Assembly (NCBI GenBank): GCA_015680685.1
Contig: MNCI01026334.1
Coordinates: forward strand, 1,039,610 to 1,103,609
DNA from: Gnetum montanum
Lineage: Eukaryota; Streptophyta; Gnetopsida; Gnetales; Gnetaceae
DNA: 64,000 nucleotides
Direction: 5' to 3'
This document shows, piece by piece, positions 44,668 through 57,839 of this stretch. A model generated the notes under the pieces. It did no database searches. It was given only the letters and a program-made list of their open reading frames with translations, and was not told the origin of the DNA. The position numbers and the translations under genes were made by a program. The stretch's first letter is position 1. Each line of letters starts with the position of its first letter.

Positions 44668-47597
44668 AGGGATTTATGTTCATTGCCAAATTTTAAATTG
44701 CCAGTCTTCCTTCAGTGTGGAAGTTTGGACGAAGCTCTCTCAACAGTGGATTTTATACCACAACGTATACGGAGACATTCAAGCCAAGTTTATGACTGGT
44801 GTGCTTTTAATAGGTGTAAAAGAGGAGGGCATATATACATCCACTGACGGTAATTCTAATCAAGGTGGATTCCTGCAGTCACCATTGGTTATTGAAAATG
44901 TTTTATCGTGTACTGATCTTTTGCAAAAGGTCCAAACACAATTTTCTTCATGTTCGTCCTTTCCGAAAATTTAAAAATTTCTTTGTTACATGAAGTCATG
45001 AAGACTTCATCCCTCTAATATATAAGCCATGCTTTCATGCTGATCCTAGTCAAATTGATGTCATAATTTTATTGAAATATTTGTGTGACTCTTGAGGAGA
45101 ATTTGGGAGAAAGTTGAGTGTTAAATCAATCTATTCTGGTTCAAAAAAAAAACAAAAACTTCCATTTTAGAGCAAAACAAAATGTGGTTACGGATGGGGT
45201 GGGGTGGCGGCTGAAATGGTAATTTGTTTATCAGAAGGTTAACTATTGTTAAAAAAGTTAAAGTTAGAATCAAACCTATACTTTGGAGTTTTTAAATAAA
45301 GAGCCACTAAAATAAGAGTCACTAGGTTAACACTTCATCGTTAAACCAATTGATTGTCCTTTAGGATGTATAACTTGTATAATAAAGAGCCACTAAAATA
45401 AGAGTCACTAGGTTGATTGTCCTTTAGGATGTATAACTTGTATAATACTTTCATCTAACATAAGTACAACATGTATAATCGTGTTAAATTTTGCATACTA
45501 TTTTGTCGTCATTTGAGCATTCAAACTTATATTGGTCTATCAGCATTTCTTTATGATATATCAGAATAATTATGAAGGAATAGAACAGTTCCCTAAATGT
45601 GATTCAAATCAGCAACCGTTTACTTAAGAAAATAATCAGCTATTAATTCACTTATTATTGGCTTAGCATACCCTTTAAGATTAAAGTTGTGACTTGCAAA
45701 CTTGAAGTTACATGCTTTTAGAAAAGTAAAATATATTAAAATGTTAACTAAACAGTTTTAAAATAAAGATTTAAATTGCTTAATTTTTAAATATCAAGTT
45801 GGAAAAAATAATTTTAAATAAGTATTTTGTTAAATAACCAAGAAATGTGAATGTGCATGAACCAATATGTGGTGCAACATTGACTTTTTTCCATTGGTGC
45901 TCTCAAATGCTAATGCAAGAAGTGTAAACATTTTATTTTAGAGTTTGGTTTTATGCCTCATGGGCAGCTCTAATCTACAAAGATCTATAGTTTTGTGCTA
46001 CATCTGTCAATCACAAATTTTGCTTGCGAGTTGATCATAAACTTTGCTTTTAAGTTGATCATTGTATATAATAATTTCCTATGAGTCTTGTGATAACTTA
46101 CAAATTCATGATATATAATTAAAGTTATTAATAATATTATTTATACAAACTAGTACTAATCATACAATGCTGTGGATGCGGTATAACTAGTACTGGTTTT
46201 AGTTTTGCTTAGTCGCAACAGTCTCATCTTCGAGCTTTTTACATTCTAGATTTAATTTTGGAAAACTTCTTACCTTTTAGTGGTAATTTCTAACTTTAGC
46301 AGTGCTATAATTTTTGCACTATTCCAAAGTTCTTAGTTGTTGTGGGTTCTTTAATGCAGTTATAGTGCAAAAGGGAATTTTCCACTTGCTTAGTCTTACA
46401 TAGGTTGTGCTACATCAAGCTCCTTCAGCAATCCATGACTACACTAGTACAAGTGTCTTCCTCATGTACTTAGATAACTCTTTACAACTTTCTCTATTCC
46501 ACTTTTTGGCAAATGGTATCATTGTGCTTACTTTCTTTAATCTAGTCCTTCACACTACACTCTTCTTTTTGGATGTTGGGCATCTTCAAGACTGATAGTT
46601 CCAAAGTATCTCCTGACAACTATGTTTTTCAAGCTTCCACATCAACAATCCTTACAATCTAGGACTAATGCCTTTCCTCAAGTTCCATTTAGAAATAACT
46701 AAGTGTTCTTCTTTAGAAACTCATCTTTAAGGTGTCTTCACTTTTTCCTCCTTGTTCTATTTACAACTTGGTGTTCTTTTGACCTTGCTTGATCTACGAG
46801 TTATCTCCTCCTTATTTTGTTAGCTTATGATCTTCTTTTCTTCTTGTTGTTCCATGATTAGATGATGATCTCTTTATGAAACATACTCAAAGGCATCTTT
46901 TACATCTTAAGTAGTTGCATTCCTTTAATAGATCATCATAACCTTTCATATTGTATTGGTTAAGAAATTAATGATTGTACATAAGTTGATGGGTGTATTT
47001 TAACATTCATCTTCAAGTATTTGGCTCTTATTTTCTTATATTTACAAATCCATGAATCGTTAGGTTCTAAGACAAATAGTAAGATTATGAATTCTAGCAA
47101 AATATTGACAATGGTTTATGATCCGGTAAACTTTTTGTTTTACTTAAGTTGCCTTGAAATTTATGTCACCATCATGTGTGATGTTGTTATTTGATTTTCC
47201 AGGGACAAGGTATTATATCCACAACATCTATTCAAGAGAATTCTTAAATGATCACCTCATTTCTCATTTTACTCTTGAGATTTGAGACTTTCTTTGTATG
47301 ATAAAAAGATTCCTTTCTTTGCTTTGCATGGGATAATTCTTTACTCCTATAACAAATTGGTTTTTAGGCCAATGTGTACTAATTGCCAATTGAATCTTGA
47401 ATTATGATTCTATAAAAAGTTGTATAAGAAAAAATGTATGGATTTTGACAATGCCTTACAAGTTAGACTAGTCTTGTGGTACAAAATTTCAAAAATCATG
47501 CCATATAAAATTGTGAAATGGAATCATGGTTACTTCACATCTTCTCATTGAGGTGGGACTGACCTCAATATCTTAAGCTCTTAAATTCTAAACTACT
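44668..47597. other. RH3 3' flank and spacer up to E4
   Basis: The 3' untranslated region probably covers the first few hundred bases; no clear poly-A signal could be fixed. A tandem duplication lies at 45295-45445. From about 46200 the sequence is AT-rich with no recognised gene. It may hold old transposon remnants. Confidence 0.45.
45295..45445. repeat. Tandem duplication downstream of RH3
   Basis: 'aataaagagccactaaaata' and the following sequence to 'taacttgtat' (45295-45380) is repeated directly from 45381. The second copy lacks about 21 bp between two 'gtt' trinucleotides. Confidence 0.85.
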
Positions 47598-48409
47598 TGA
47601 TGAGCGACGAGTATACCCTATGCCCAACACATGAATTACAACTATTCACGTGCAATTCGGTCAAATTTCGTAGACTTTAGCTCTCTAAGTGCCTATCATC
47701 TAGGATGGTGAACTTAAGGACGCAATCGTTGTCTTCTTAGTTCCACTTGTATAAGTGTAAGCATATGGTTAAGTGTAACCAAGGCACATGATTTGTATCA
47801 TTTTATACTTTTCATCTATTTTATCCTAATTGTAAAACAAAGTAATTAAGTAGTAATTAATCTAATGAACTATATAGTGCCTTAAACTAATTCTTAACAT
47901 AAGCATTCGGTCCCACCTATGATACACATCCTGAACATGTTATAACGCTGTTGGGTTACCAAGTACTAGCACTATTGGGATTACCAAGTGTTAACATTAT
48001 GTTTGAGGCAGTCGTACTTATGTGTATTAATTAATCTTATTTAGTTAAATAAAGACATTGAAGTAAATTGCATGAATAATAAAGTGCATTAAAGTAAACA
48101 TTAAGCCAATTCCAAATGTTGCAAGGTTTATTAAGAAGCTCGTCTTTATTGCCGGTACATCGAAGTTTCTAAATACATCAATGTTCGAATAAGGGTCCAT
48201 ACACTTCTTGACTTCTACTATGGGCACTTGAAAATATTCTAACTGTTTGAAAAGAAAATTGTAAGAACTTTGTTAAGCTACTAAATGAAAAATGTCATAA
48301 ATGCGGTAGGTGCATGCATTTATATAGGCATACACAGACACTTCATCAACGCATCGATGCGATCTCGTCAATGCGACCTCATTGATGCACCCCAACCAAT
48401 GATTCATTA
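47598..48409 (-). repeat. 3' LTR of E4, GCATCGATGC lineage
   Basis: From TGATGAGCGACGAG to TTCATTA. On the minus strand U3 contains the perfect palindrome GCATCGATGC (48351-48360) and related half-sites (48360-48395), then TATATAAATGC (48316-48326). It is followed by TACCCCCACGACTGA, the polypurine tract complement (48410-48424). Confidence 0.8.
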
Positions 48410-48638
48410 TACCCCCACGACTGACTAAGAACTCGTCCTCAAGTGAACAAAAGGAGGAACAAGCTTCTTATAAAATTCGGGAAGGTATGGAACCAATGAC
48501 TAACTCAAATTGACGCTCTGTGCCTAAGTGTATGGATTTACAATGTTTACAAAAACAAGTGTTCATGAAAACAAAATTGAACACCTTTACGAAAACAAAC
48601 AACTGAAATTCCTCTAATAGTTGAAGATGAGAAGAAAA

Positions 48639-51489
48639 TCATACGGTTCCAGTAGGTGAAGGCCCCTAAGGTGTCGAAGGACCTTCCCTTGCCTCTAGTA
48701 CATGTGGCAGTTGATGTTGAGGTTATCCCACTACTGCTGCTACTACTGTTGGAAGATGAAAAGCATCTAGCAAGGCTTTCATCTCCTCCTCCTTAGACTA
48801 GGGATCATACATAGTCCACACAGCATCATCGATGTGGCTAGTATGGGAACAACCCATGGATAGGGCATTACCAAGAACAACTCCTTAACATTGACAAACT
48901 AGGCAGTGAATTATTTGTGTTTGATGTTGAACACTTTGACAACATTTTGTAGCTCCTGGTAGTCATTCATTCACTTGGCCAAGTTCTCCGTAATGAATCG
49001 TTGGTCTATGAAGCACATGCGAAGAACTTCAAGCTCTACATTAGCTATTACTAGCTTTTGTTTTGTTTCCTTGTAATGCTTAAACTTTGCCTTGAACCAG
49101 AGGTACAAGTTGGCCACTTACTTTTTTAGTTTTCAACTCGACCTTTTAGTAATCAGCATTGCCAAGTTCACATACTAAAGGTTGGCTAGTTCTATGTACT
49201 TGATCATCTCCTCGATTTGCAACTCCTTAAGGCAGATTTTTGCTTTGTTCTATGTGTTAAGTCCATCGAAGATGGGTTGCCACATATCACCTCCTTATTG
49301 GAGTTGTTGGAGGGCCTCGTTAACTTTTGCCTTCACCAATTAGATCTCCTTTTTGTTAACCTCTTTGAAAATACCACCCTAGTCCATATAGTGATTTTTA
49401 ACTCATTTAAACTTTAGGGCCTCATTTTTCCAAGCAGTGATCTCAATTATTGTTTTCTAGTGAAAGGTACGAACCTCCTCCATCAAGAGATTTCTGTTTT
49501 TAGTAGCCAACCTCCTCAAATACAAGTTTACCTTGGCAAGCTACTTTGGCTATTATTGCAAAAAATTCTAACATTTGTTCCTTTTGTGTCTCAACATTTT
49601 GTAGGTGATGAAGTCTTTTTTCAAAACTACATTCTCCTTTTGGATCTCCATTAAGTCCTTTTCAGTGTTGTAGGTCATGGCCTCTACTATAGACTAGTCA
49701 AAGATCGTCATCTCCTTTGCATGCTCAGCCTCTTAAAGTTTATGTTGAAGCTACAAAAAAGCTTCATCTCTTATTATAACCTAGTTGAGCACGATGGAAT
49801 TGGCTAGTTGAGCTCTCAACTCTGCAACCTCGATAGCCAATCATTAATTCTCCAATGTAACTACCTCGAGTTAGGCATTAGCAATGATGAGCTTGCCCCT
49901 ATCCTCAAGTAATTTTGATTGGGTTGCTATGATGGTATTTGGAAGATCAAGGATCCTCGAAAGCAGTTGCCTGGCTCCCATCAGTCGGTCCAACACCTCC
50001 TCATGTTGGGCTACACTAAGTCTTCCACTTGCTACTCCTGCAAATGTCTGCACGTCCCTAGGTGCAACAATATCAAGCATAGAGGCCGTAGGAGCATTGA
50101 GTGCTTCTACCACTCTATCAACCACCACCTCTGCCACTATTTTCTATTCTTGGTGATGCATCACCAAGACAGTTGTCCCCTTGCCCTTCTCTAGGTGCAC
50201 CAAGAAAGTAGTAATATTTCCAAAGATCTCTAGGAATTGTTGTCTTGAAAGGGACATTGTTACTTCTCAGGCACTAAGATTTGACCTTGCAGACACCTGC
50301 ATCCTTTGGTAGAAAATAGTGATGTCATCTCCTCCAACCAATTGATGGTTCTGGTCACTTTATTGAGATGGCTTAATGCTAGTCAGTAGACAAAGGGTTC
50401 ACCACCACTCAGTCTAGCCTCCTACTGTTTTAGGAGTTACTCATGGAGCTTTTGCGTGCGCTCAATGGTAGTGTGAGCCTCCAATGTTGTTTCTTCATGA
50501 GTAGGCGATGGTGGTGGTTGATCCTCTTCTTGCAACTTGGCAGGCACCTTATCCTTTATTATCTCTACCCAAGAGATAACAGAAGCATGACAAAGAGTAT
50601 CATTGGCATAACAGGCTATAGCTCCCCTTTTACATAATTTGCAAATGAGGCATGGGAAGGGGAGTGTCTTTCTACCACACTTTTTCTACTTGAATTGCTT
50701 CTTAATCTCCAGATAGATGAGCTGTGGGAGATTACTGTGAAATTTACCACGTAGAGTGGCAAATGCATGGGCAGAGAAGGCTATGATTTTTCTCAACCTC
50801 ACCGTTGGATTGAGGTGGTAGGCTACAATTTTGTAGTATGTTCTCTCTACCTTAGTGAGTACGTTGTATTCCTTGTGGTTAACTCCATAGCACCGTTGGA
50901 CCCATTCTTTCTTTACTTTTGGGTCTACCTGTGTTGATATCTCTGCCAAGGTTGCCCTAATATCTAACAACATGAGGGCTTCAAAAATGGCCTCCACAAT
51001 GTAGGACACATTGATGTCCTTCATGTTCATTGTGGCATTAGCCTACCTATTATTCCAGAAGAGGTACATCTCTCCCATGTACCACTCCTCACTGGAAGTG
51101 AGGATAGGCCAAATGGGAGAGGTTTGTAGTTTGGTTTTTACCTCTTTCGATGTCAAGTCCAAGAATAGGCCCAAGTTCAACTCCTAAAGAACTAAACCTC
51201 TGATCTCTTTGGAATTAATTTGCGTAAGGTAGGCTTCTTTCAAGGTGACTTCAAGGTTCAGTCTAGGCCCCAGTGCCTAATCTCGATGTGATTGCATGGT
51301 CTCAATAATGGGAATTTGTTGGATAGATTCTACTTTGGGCTCCTCTTGAAGAGGTCTTGTTGCATGTGTGTCTGCTGCTTACTCTTGAGGTTGTTGTTGT
51401 TGTTGGCCCCTTCCTCTTCTAGGTTGCTTTTCCCTTGGTTAGAATGGTCCTTCCTCCTGTGGGCATTTATCTCTTAGTCTAGGTGCCAT
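48639..51489 (-). pseudogene. ORF3 of E4 (coiled-coil retroelement protein), broken
   Basis: The start (complement of 51487-51489) follows TGTGATTGTAG and reads MAPRLRDKC. The complement of 50686-51030 is open for 114 residues and carries the conserved block ..WVQRCYGVNHKEYNVL.., ..VERTYYKIVAYHLNPTVRL.. and ..KFHSNLPQLIYLEIKKQF... The complement of 48950-50150 is coiled-coil-like and includes a stretch (49871-50137) rich in Ala/Val/Asp. The reading ends at TGA, 48639-48641. It belongs to the same family as in E1-E3 and is decayed by stops and frameshifts. Plus-strand frames near 49884-50194 are shadows. Confidence 0.65.
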
Positions 51490-51920
51490 CTACAATCACA
51501 ACATAGCTAAAGATTAGCGATTTATGTGTAACTTAGATAGTTTGATACCTTATCTCCTTTAATCAATTACATTTAGGCTTTGTGATTATGGTGGATTGAT
51601 TATTTTAATATTATTTTATGTGGATAGCTACCAGAGTTCGTTGGAAAGGTTTAACTCTCATGAATTAGTGATTTTAATATTATTTTATTCCTTAAACCTT
51701 ATGGGACTTAGAAACAATTTTGACAAATTTTCTATCATAAACCTAAGGTATGTGGCCCCCACGACATAAATCTCACCTCCGTTGGTTGTAGAAATGAAGA
51801 ATAGGGTTAATCGGATAAGCAATGTGAAAGTTATGGGCTCTAGAAGGTTCTACGCTCTAAAAACAACAAAAAATCCTTCCTCATTTGAAAGAAAATGGCA
51901 AAAATTTGGCTAAGTGTCTG

Positions 51921-51968
51921 CGGTATATATAGACTTTTTATGTTGCATCAATAGGGATGCATCGATGC
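51921..51968 (-). promoter_or_regulatory. Internal ORF3 promoter of E4 (TATA plus GCATCGATGC)
   Basis: On the minus strand the palindrome GCATCGATGC (51959-51968) lies about 30 bp upstream of TCTATATATACC (51923-51934), some 435 bp before the ORF3 ATG. The LTR of E4 has the identical palindrome at nearly the same distance from its TATA box. Confidence 0.65.
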
Positions 51969-52566
51969 AACCCACTACATTGGCAGGGTCATGTCAACAT
52001 AGCGACAGGACAAAATAAGTAAAAAGAAAGAGTTTTTACATAAAATTAAAGTACACAAGCAGCTAGAAAAGCCAAAAACATGATGGAATGCTCTAAGAGG
52101 GTAAAAATATGCACAAAAAAAGAGATTTAATTTGGAGAGTATTCATTAAGAAGTGCAAAGTAGATGTAATCGTCGTAGAATTCATAAGGTTTAAAAGCAA
52201 AAACATCTAAGGAATAAAGAACTCAACCTTCCCCACCAAGGGGTATGCAAGTGGATCCTCCCAGAGTAGGCTCATGCCCTTAATGCCCTTGCATGCCCTC
52301 AAACTAAGGAGTCCGTGGAGACCATGCCTAATTAATGATTGTGGTTAGTTAAGAATTGAATCACCAAGAAAACCATCAAAGAATTTTAACTGTATCCAAA
52401 CAAAGACATTGAAACAATCATGAGAAAAGGTAGTGAGGTGGTTGATGGATAGAATAGATGGATGAGAGAGTGTGGAATGGAGTTCCTTATCATGATCACA
52501 TGGAATCCCTTATGAAGTATGTGGTTAACATTACTCGATAACATCCATCCTTAGTCCAAATTAAGA

Positions 52567-52571
52567 CCAAC
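52567..52571. other. Target-site duplication of E5, left copy (CCAAC)
   Basis: Repeated exactly at 62570-62574 after the right LTR of E5. Confidence 0.85.
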
Positions 52572-53392
52572 TGATGAATCACCATTTGATGTTGGCCATG
52601 ACATTGGGGCCTAGATCGACGTCAGATTTCCAACATTGGGGTATATACCCTGAGTCTATAAATATTACTCCTGGGCTCCAATTTTGGAAGTTTTTAATTA
52701 GTAAGTTTTTAGTTTTCAAGCAAGGTAGTGAAGCGCTTACTATTTCTTCTCCCTAGAGTTAGAATATTTTCTGAGTGCTTGCAGAAGGAGTCTAAAGTGT
52801 GTACGGTTCTTTGTTCAAGCACTAATGTACCTAAGCATAGCAGTGTGACAGGAATAAAATGAACTCTTTTGACAATCCTTGCAACACTGAGAATAGCTTA
52901 ATATTTTCCTTATTGCATTTTACTTTCTTGTTCTTTACTTTAATGCATTTGATTAAGCAGTTTATTTCCAATAATTAATGAACATGAGTATGACCACTTC
53001 GAGCATTCATATAGTACTTGGTAACCGAGCAACGTTTAACATTTGGTAGCCCAGTAGTGCTATATGTGTTTAGGAAAGTGAGGCGATTACTTGTGTTGGG
53101 ATAGCTAGGCAATAGATATTAGTTTTTAATCTAATCTACACTTATTCCTGTTGTAGGCAATTACATCCATAATATATAAAACAACAAAAATTCAGATACC
53201 TCAATTACACTTAAACCATACCCTTGAGCCTCACAAGTGTAGTTGGGATGACAACGAACATTCTCAATGTTGTTTCACTTCTTAGAGGAACTAGTGTATG
53301 AGATAATTATAGATCCATGGAATTTAATCGAATCGCGTGTAATGCCTTAGTGATTCATATGGTTGGGCATAGGGGTACCTCACTGCTCATCA
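52572..53392 (+). repeat. 5' LTR of E5
   Basis: TGATGAATCACC to CTGCTCATCA, 821 bp. U3 carries AACATTGG/GATGTTGG half-sites of a CCAAC..GTTGG type (52590-52640) and TCTATAAATATT (about 52656-52668). Confidence 0.9.
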
Positions 53393-53393
53393 T

Positions 53394-53410
53394 TGGCATC
53401 GTTGCCGAGG
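53394..53410 (+). other. Primer-binding site of E5 (tRNA-Asp type)
   Basis: TGGCATCGTTGCCGAGG, one base after the LTR, matches 14 of 17 positions of the TGGCGCCGTTGCCGGGG site complementary to the tRNA-Asp 3' end. All three mismatches are transitions. Confidence 0.8.
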
Positions 53411-53709
53411 ACCTTTTTGTTTTTTTGTGCACTATCTATGACCCAGTGAAAGTATTTAAATGGTTGGAATGAACCTGAGAGTCATATCTTATTTCACAAT
53501 TACTACAACAAATTCTCAAAGCACACTGTGACTTTTTGTTTTGCTAACCAAAAATATCTTCTTCTCACAAGAGTGCTTCTCCGCCCAAGCCTAATAACGT
53601 TCATCCATCAAAACCTCAATAGTACTAAATTACATATACTCATCCTAATGAGTATGTGCTAAACTTCACCTTCATCCTACATTAGGATGAATAGCTGTGG
53701 TGGTGTGAC

Positions 53710-55935
53710 ATGGAGGGTAACATTATGTTGCTACCCAATCATGCTGCTCTTGCAATGCTCTATCAAATGCTTACATGATGTGATCTTCAAGATCACCATG
53801 GGGAATATATTATCGAGGATGTTGACACCAGGGATTATCATCCAACTGAAGCACAATTCTTGTGAGATTGGTAGCTATAGCAGCGCTATGAACTTTCCAA
53901 GGGAAAAAGACTTACCCATTTTCCATTCCTGTTGTACCAACAAGCTAGTGGGAAACCCTTCTCTGAGGATCTTCCACTCAATGATGCTCCTCTCTTTAAC
54001 TTTGGTGATGAAGGTCAAAACCAAAATCTGCACTCCACAGTTCACAATCCTGATTCTGGTAACAAGGGATCCAATGACAAAGCAGGATTCTGAGGGGCAA
54101 GTCAAGATAGGAAGATGCAGGCAAGAAGCAAGATTGTGACCATGTTCGCAATCACCGAAGAGGCAGTAGTAGGCACCATGATGGTTTTGGTTCTCCTTCT
54201 TCTTCCCCTTTGTCATCTTCTTTTTCTTCTAGCTCTGACTATGACTACAGAAGGTGAGATCATGATGGAGGTGATCAAAACAAGCATAATGACCGATGGG
54301 ACCACAATAATCAAGGGGACCATTGAGACAAGCAAGATCAAGAATGTAGACGTTCAAGAGAAGCACATCGCCATGAACGAAGGGACAGTAGAGGGCATCG
54401 TAAGCACCATGATCAAGGTCTCAATGAGCCTCTATTTGCTACCAAAAGTATGCTTAACATCACAGAGGTAGTCAAAATCTCAATAAGGCATGTGAAAGAT
54501 AGTCAGATCAAATAGTTATACATGAACAATATTCCTCGATTTGAAGGAGGATATAACTTTGATTCACAGAACCATCTTTAAGCTTTGCAAGATGCATGTG
54601 CTTTGTAAAACATAGAGAATGAGTGGCAGAAACTAAAGGTATTTCCCAGGACACTCATCAAAGAAGCAAAGAACTAGTACTAGTCCTTAGAATCAAAATC
54701 TATCAAGCGATGGAGTGCCATGCTTGACATGTTTAATGATAAGTATCAAATGTACTCCTGGGTATCTAACTTAAGGAAGCAGATTCAAGGGTGAAAACAA
54801 GGAGCACACAAACCCTTGGATGCCACCATTGGCCAATACTATGCCTTGATGCATAAATGCCCTAGCCATGGTTATTCTCAATTAGCTCAACTCCTCTACA
54901 TTGTAGACAGGCTTTGTAATGAAACGAGAAAAACCCTAGGTGTCTATGCTCAAGGGTGATTGTTAGAACTAACTGTCCATCAGGTACAAAGGTTAATAGA
55001 GTAGGTAGCTAAAGAGGAAGGTGAACTTAAAAAAAGACAAAGTGCAAAGATATAAAACCACAATCCTTCCATCTACAAGTGGGAGGTTCGATTTTGTGAC
55101 AGTGAGGATGAATCCATATTTAATGAGGGAATGCATAAGAAAGCCTTACCATTTCAACAATTCCAATCTAAACTTATGGCCAAGGTTTATCAGTTAAGGG
55201 ACTCCATGGATAGCCAATTTCAAGTTATCCTCAAAATTGCTAAAGAGTCCCGAGAACAAGGTAGTGATCATGAGTGGAGGAGGCATAAAGAAGCTAAACA
55301 TGCATATTATAAAGGTAAGGGCAAAATTGTTGTAATAGAAGAGGTTGTAGACAGTGAATTAGATGATGATCGTGGATGTGATGTCTGCTAATATGAACAT
55401 CCTAAGGGATGTTGCTCCATTGTGTCACATCTTCAAGAGTCTAGGGTGTATGCCTTACATCCATGACTTACACAAAGGTAAACATCTAGAAGGTTACCTT
55501 ATCCTCAAGGTAATCTTAGATAGTTCCACTAGCAAAAATCATATTATCTAAGTGAAGCTCCACCACAACCATACAAATAGTAGCAACCATGGCAGCAACC
55601 ACAATCATGAATGCTTGCACTACCAAGGTAACAATACCCTTATCGGTAGCTTGATCCATATGGTTATCATGTTTAGCAACCCATGTCTCCACATGACTCT
55701 TCCAGTCACGTTTCCAATATTCATCCTTACTACCACCCTTCTGATTACTATCGAACTCTTTCCCCACATGAAAGAAGGGATACCACCTCCTATCCCTACA
55801 CATACTCCTCCCCTAGTTGCACAACTACCACCTGCTCAACCACAACAACGCAATGCTATGAGGTCTGTTAATTTGCAACCCAATCATCAATCAGAGGGGT
55901 CAATTGCCCGATCAAAGAAAAGACCTTTCTTTTGA
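53710..55935 (+). pseudogene. gag of E5, broken
   Basis: The ATG at 53710 starts MEGNIMLLPNHAALAMLYQM, soon stopped. An arginine/serine/aspartate-rich stretch follows (about 54140-54440). The capsid-like core lies at 54520-54960 (..IPRFEGGYNFDSQN.., ..MFNDKYQMYSWVSNLRKQIQG..), homologous to E3 gag. The C-terminal part is Pro/Gln-rich (55770-55930) and ends ..KKRPFF. Stops replace Trp and Gln codons of the homologues. Gag would form the particle. No zinc knuckle was recognised. Confidence 0.75.
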
Positions 55936-56079
55936 CCCCCATAGTCCACCTAAGCCTTCACCTACACCTGCAGTTGACAACCTTTCTCTTGCCTCTTCCT
56001 TCATATCCAATTCCTTCAGGCCTCCTTCAAACCAAACTCTACCAAGGATTCATATCGTAATACTTATGCACAACATGTC

Positions 56080-56570
56080 TGATTAGATCCATGCAGGAAA
56101 CCTTCCTAGGAAATTAGTTGATCTTGGAAGTCCTCTAATTTATTTGCAGATTGCTAGGAATGAATCATGCAAGGCTCTTCTTGATTTGAGTTCTGATGCT
56201 AATTTGATTTCTCATGATATGTACATTACTTGGAACCTGCTTCCTCTTAAGAAAAGCAACAGCAGATTAGAATTGGAAGACCAGTCCATCACTGTTCCAT
56301 TGGGATTGGTAGAAGACATTGTGACCACTGTCTATGGGTGGTCTGATCCTGTCGACTTCCTGGTAATCAAAATGGAGAATTGCAAAGGGAACTTCCCAAT
56401 CATCATGGGAAGGGCATGGCTGAGCACCATAGATGCAAGAATGGGAATCAAAGATCTTTCCTTGGAAATCTCTAAAGAAAATGCATTTGGAAAGATCAAG
56501 AAGAAGAGAGTTCCATGCATTGCGTACAATGATAGTGGGTGCAATTGTGTGAAAAAACTTTGAGCCATCA
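56080..56570 (+). pseudogene. Protease of E5
   Basis: Open from 56144 for 139 residues. ALLDLSSDANLIS holds the active-site Asp (56183-56185) in a variant of the DLGAS motif. Then come LVEDIVTTVYGW, DPVDFLVIKMENC and IIMGRAWLSTIDARMGI, the flap and C-terminal motifs of gypsy proteases. It would cleave Gag-Pol. It is preceded by stops that separate it from gag and followed by a stop. Confidence 0.8.
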
Positions 56571-57075
56571 AGCAAGCATCCATCTCTACATGCAAGCAGT
56601 GTGGACTAAAATTATAAATTCAAAGGTATCTATATGCAATGGCCACAAAAGAGGAGGGCACCCAATGGCTGACTGCTAATTTAGAAAGCAACACACTTTG
56701 CATGAAACTAGCTGAGAGCTTGACATGTGAATATGTCATGAGCATGAATAAACTTGAGGAAGTTCATCACCAATTTTTTAATGATATAAACAATGATACC
56801 TATTGGAGAGAGTTGGAAATTCCTGAGAACTTCAAGCAATAGCCCCTTGAATTGAAAACGTTACTGCATGGAATGGAATATGTATTTTTGAAAAATAAAA
56901 AGTCAGTTATAATCAATGAAAGACTTGCTCTAGAATAGAAAAAGATGTTGTTGAAAGTAGTTGAAAGATGGTCAAGAGCTTTTGCTTGGTCATATCCTGA
57001 ACTCATAGGGATTGATCCTAGGATATGCCAACATCGCATTTAGACTAACCCAGCCATGAAGCCAAAATGACAACC

Positions 57076-57710
57076 ACAAGGACAGTTGAACCCCAAATTG
57101 AAGCAAATCATCAAGGAGGAAATTGAGCAACTCTTCAAGGTGGGGTTCATCCATCCCATTGTGGATAGCGAGTGGGTTAGCCCACTTGTAATTATTCCAA
57201 AGAAAGGTGGAAAGTGATGGGTCTACATTAATTTCAGGCTGCTAAATATGACAACATTTAAGGATCACTTTCGGTTACTATTTGTTGACCAAGTGCTCGA
57301 CACAATAGTAGGGCATTGTTACTACAACTTCTTAGACGATTATAGTGGCTATAACCAAATTCAAATTGCACCAGAGGACCAAACAAAAATAACATTCACA
57401 AGTCCCTAGGGAACTTTTGCATATTGTAAGATGTTGTTTGGTCTATGCAATGCCTTTGCCACATTTCAAAGCCTAGTCCTGAGCATCTTTCAACATCAGA
57501 TTGGTAGTGGTGTAGAAGTCTTCATGGATGACTTCTCCACCTATGGAGCTACATTTGAGCAAGCCCTGGATTGCCTTGAGCAAGTGTTAAAACAATGTGT
57601 CGAAACTAACTTACAGCTCAATTGGTAGAAAAGTCACCTCATGGTCTAGGAGGGCATTGTATTGGGGCACAAAATCTCACAAGCAGGATTTGAGGTGGAT
57701 AAGAGTCATC
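57076..57710 (+). pseudogene. Reverse transcriptase of E5
   Basis: Motifs in order: EIEQLFKVGFIHPI, WVSPLVIIPKKGGK, a stop, YINFRLLN, DQVLDTIVGHCYYNFLDDYSGYNQI, a stop at SP*GTFAY, MLFGLCNAFATFQ and the catalytic FMDDFSTYG (FMDD at 57521-57532), ending IVLGHKISQAGFEVD. FMDDF is typical of Athila/Tat elements. At least four in-frame stops make it inactive. Confidence 0.85.
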
Positions 57711-57839
57711 CAAGGAATAACTCGCTAATCAAAAATAGTTAAAGAGGTTTGATCATTCCTTGGAAACATTGGCTACTATTGGTGTTTCATAGAGAATTTC
57801 TCAAAGATTGCAAAACTGTTGGTCGAACTAACAAAGAAA

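Larger units (their letters stand above)
47598..52571 (-). mobile_element. E4 (left part): 3' LTR, ORF3 and internal promoter
   Basis: Minus-strand element interrupted by E5. This part holds the 3' LTR (47598-48409), polypurine tract, ORF3 (48639-51489), internal promoter (about 51921-51968) and the start of the spacer, up to the CCAAC duplicated by E5. It resumes at 62570. The 5' end lies beyond the window. Left flank pentamer: CTACT. Confidence 0.85.

Noticed and set aside
54115-54471. 118-residue plus-strand ORF with a hydrophobic stretch in E5
   Set aside because: It is a shifted frame of the Arg/Ser/Asp-rich part of gag; the hydrophobic run comes from reading Ser codons (TCT/TCC) out of frame.
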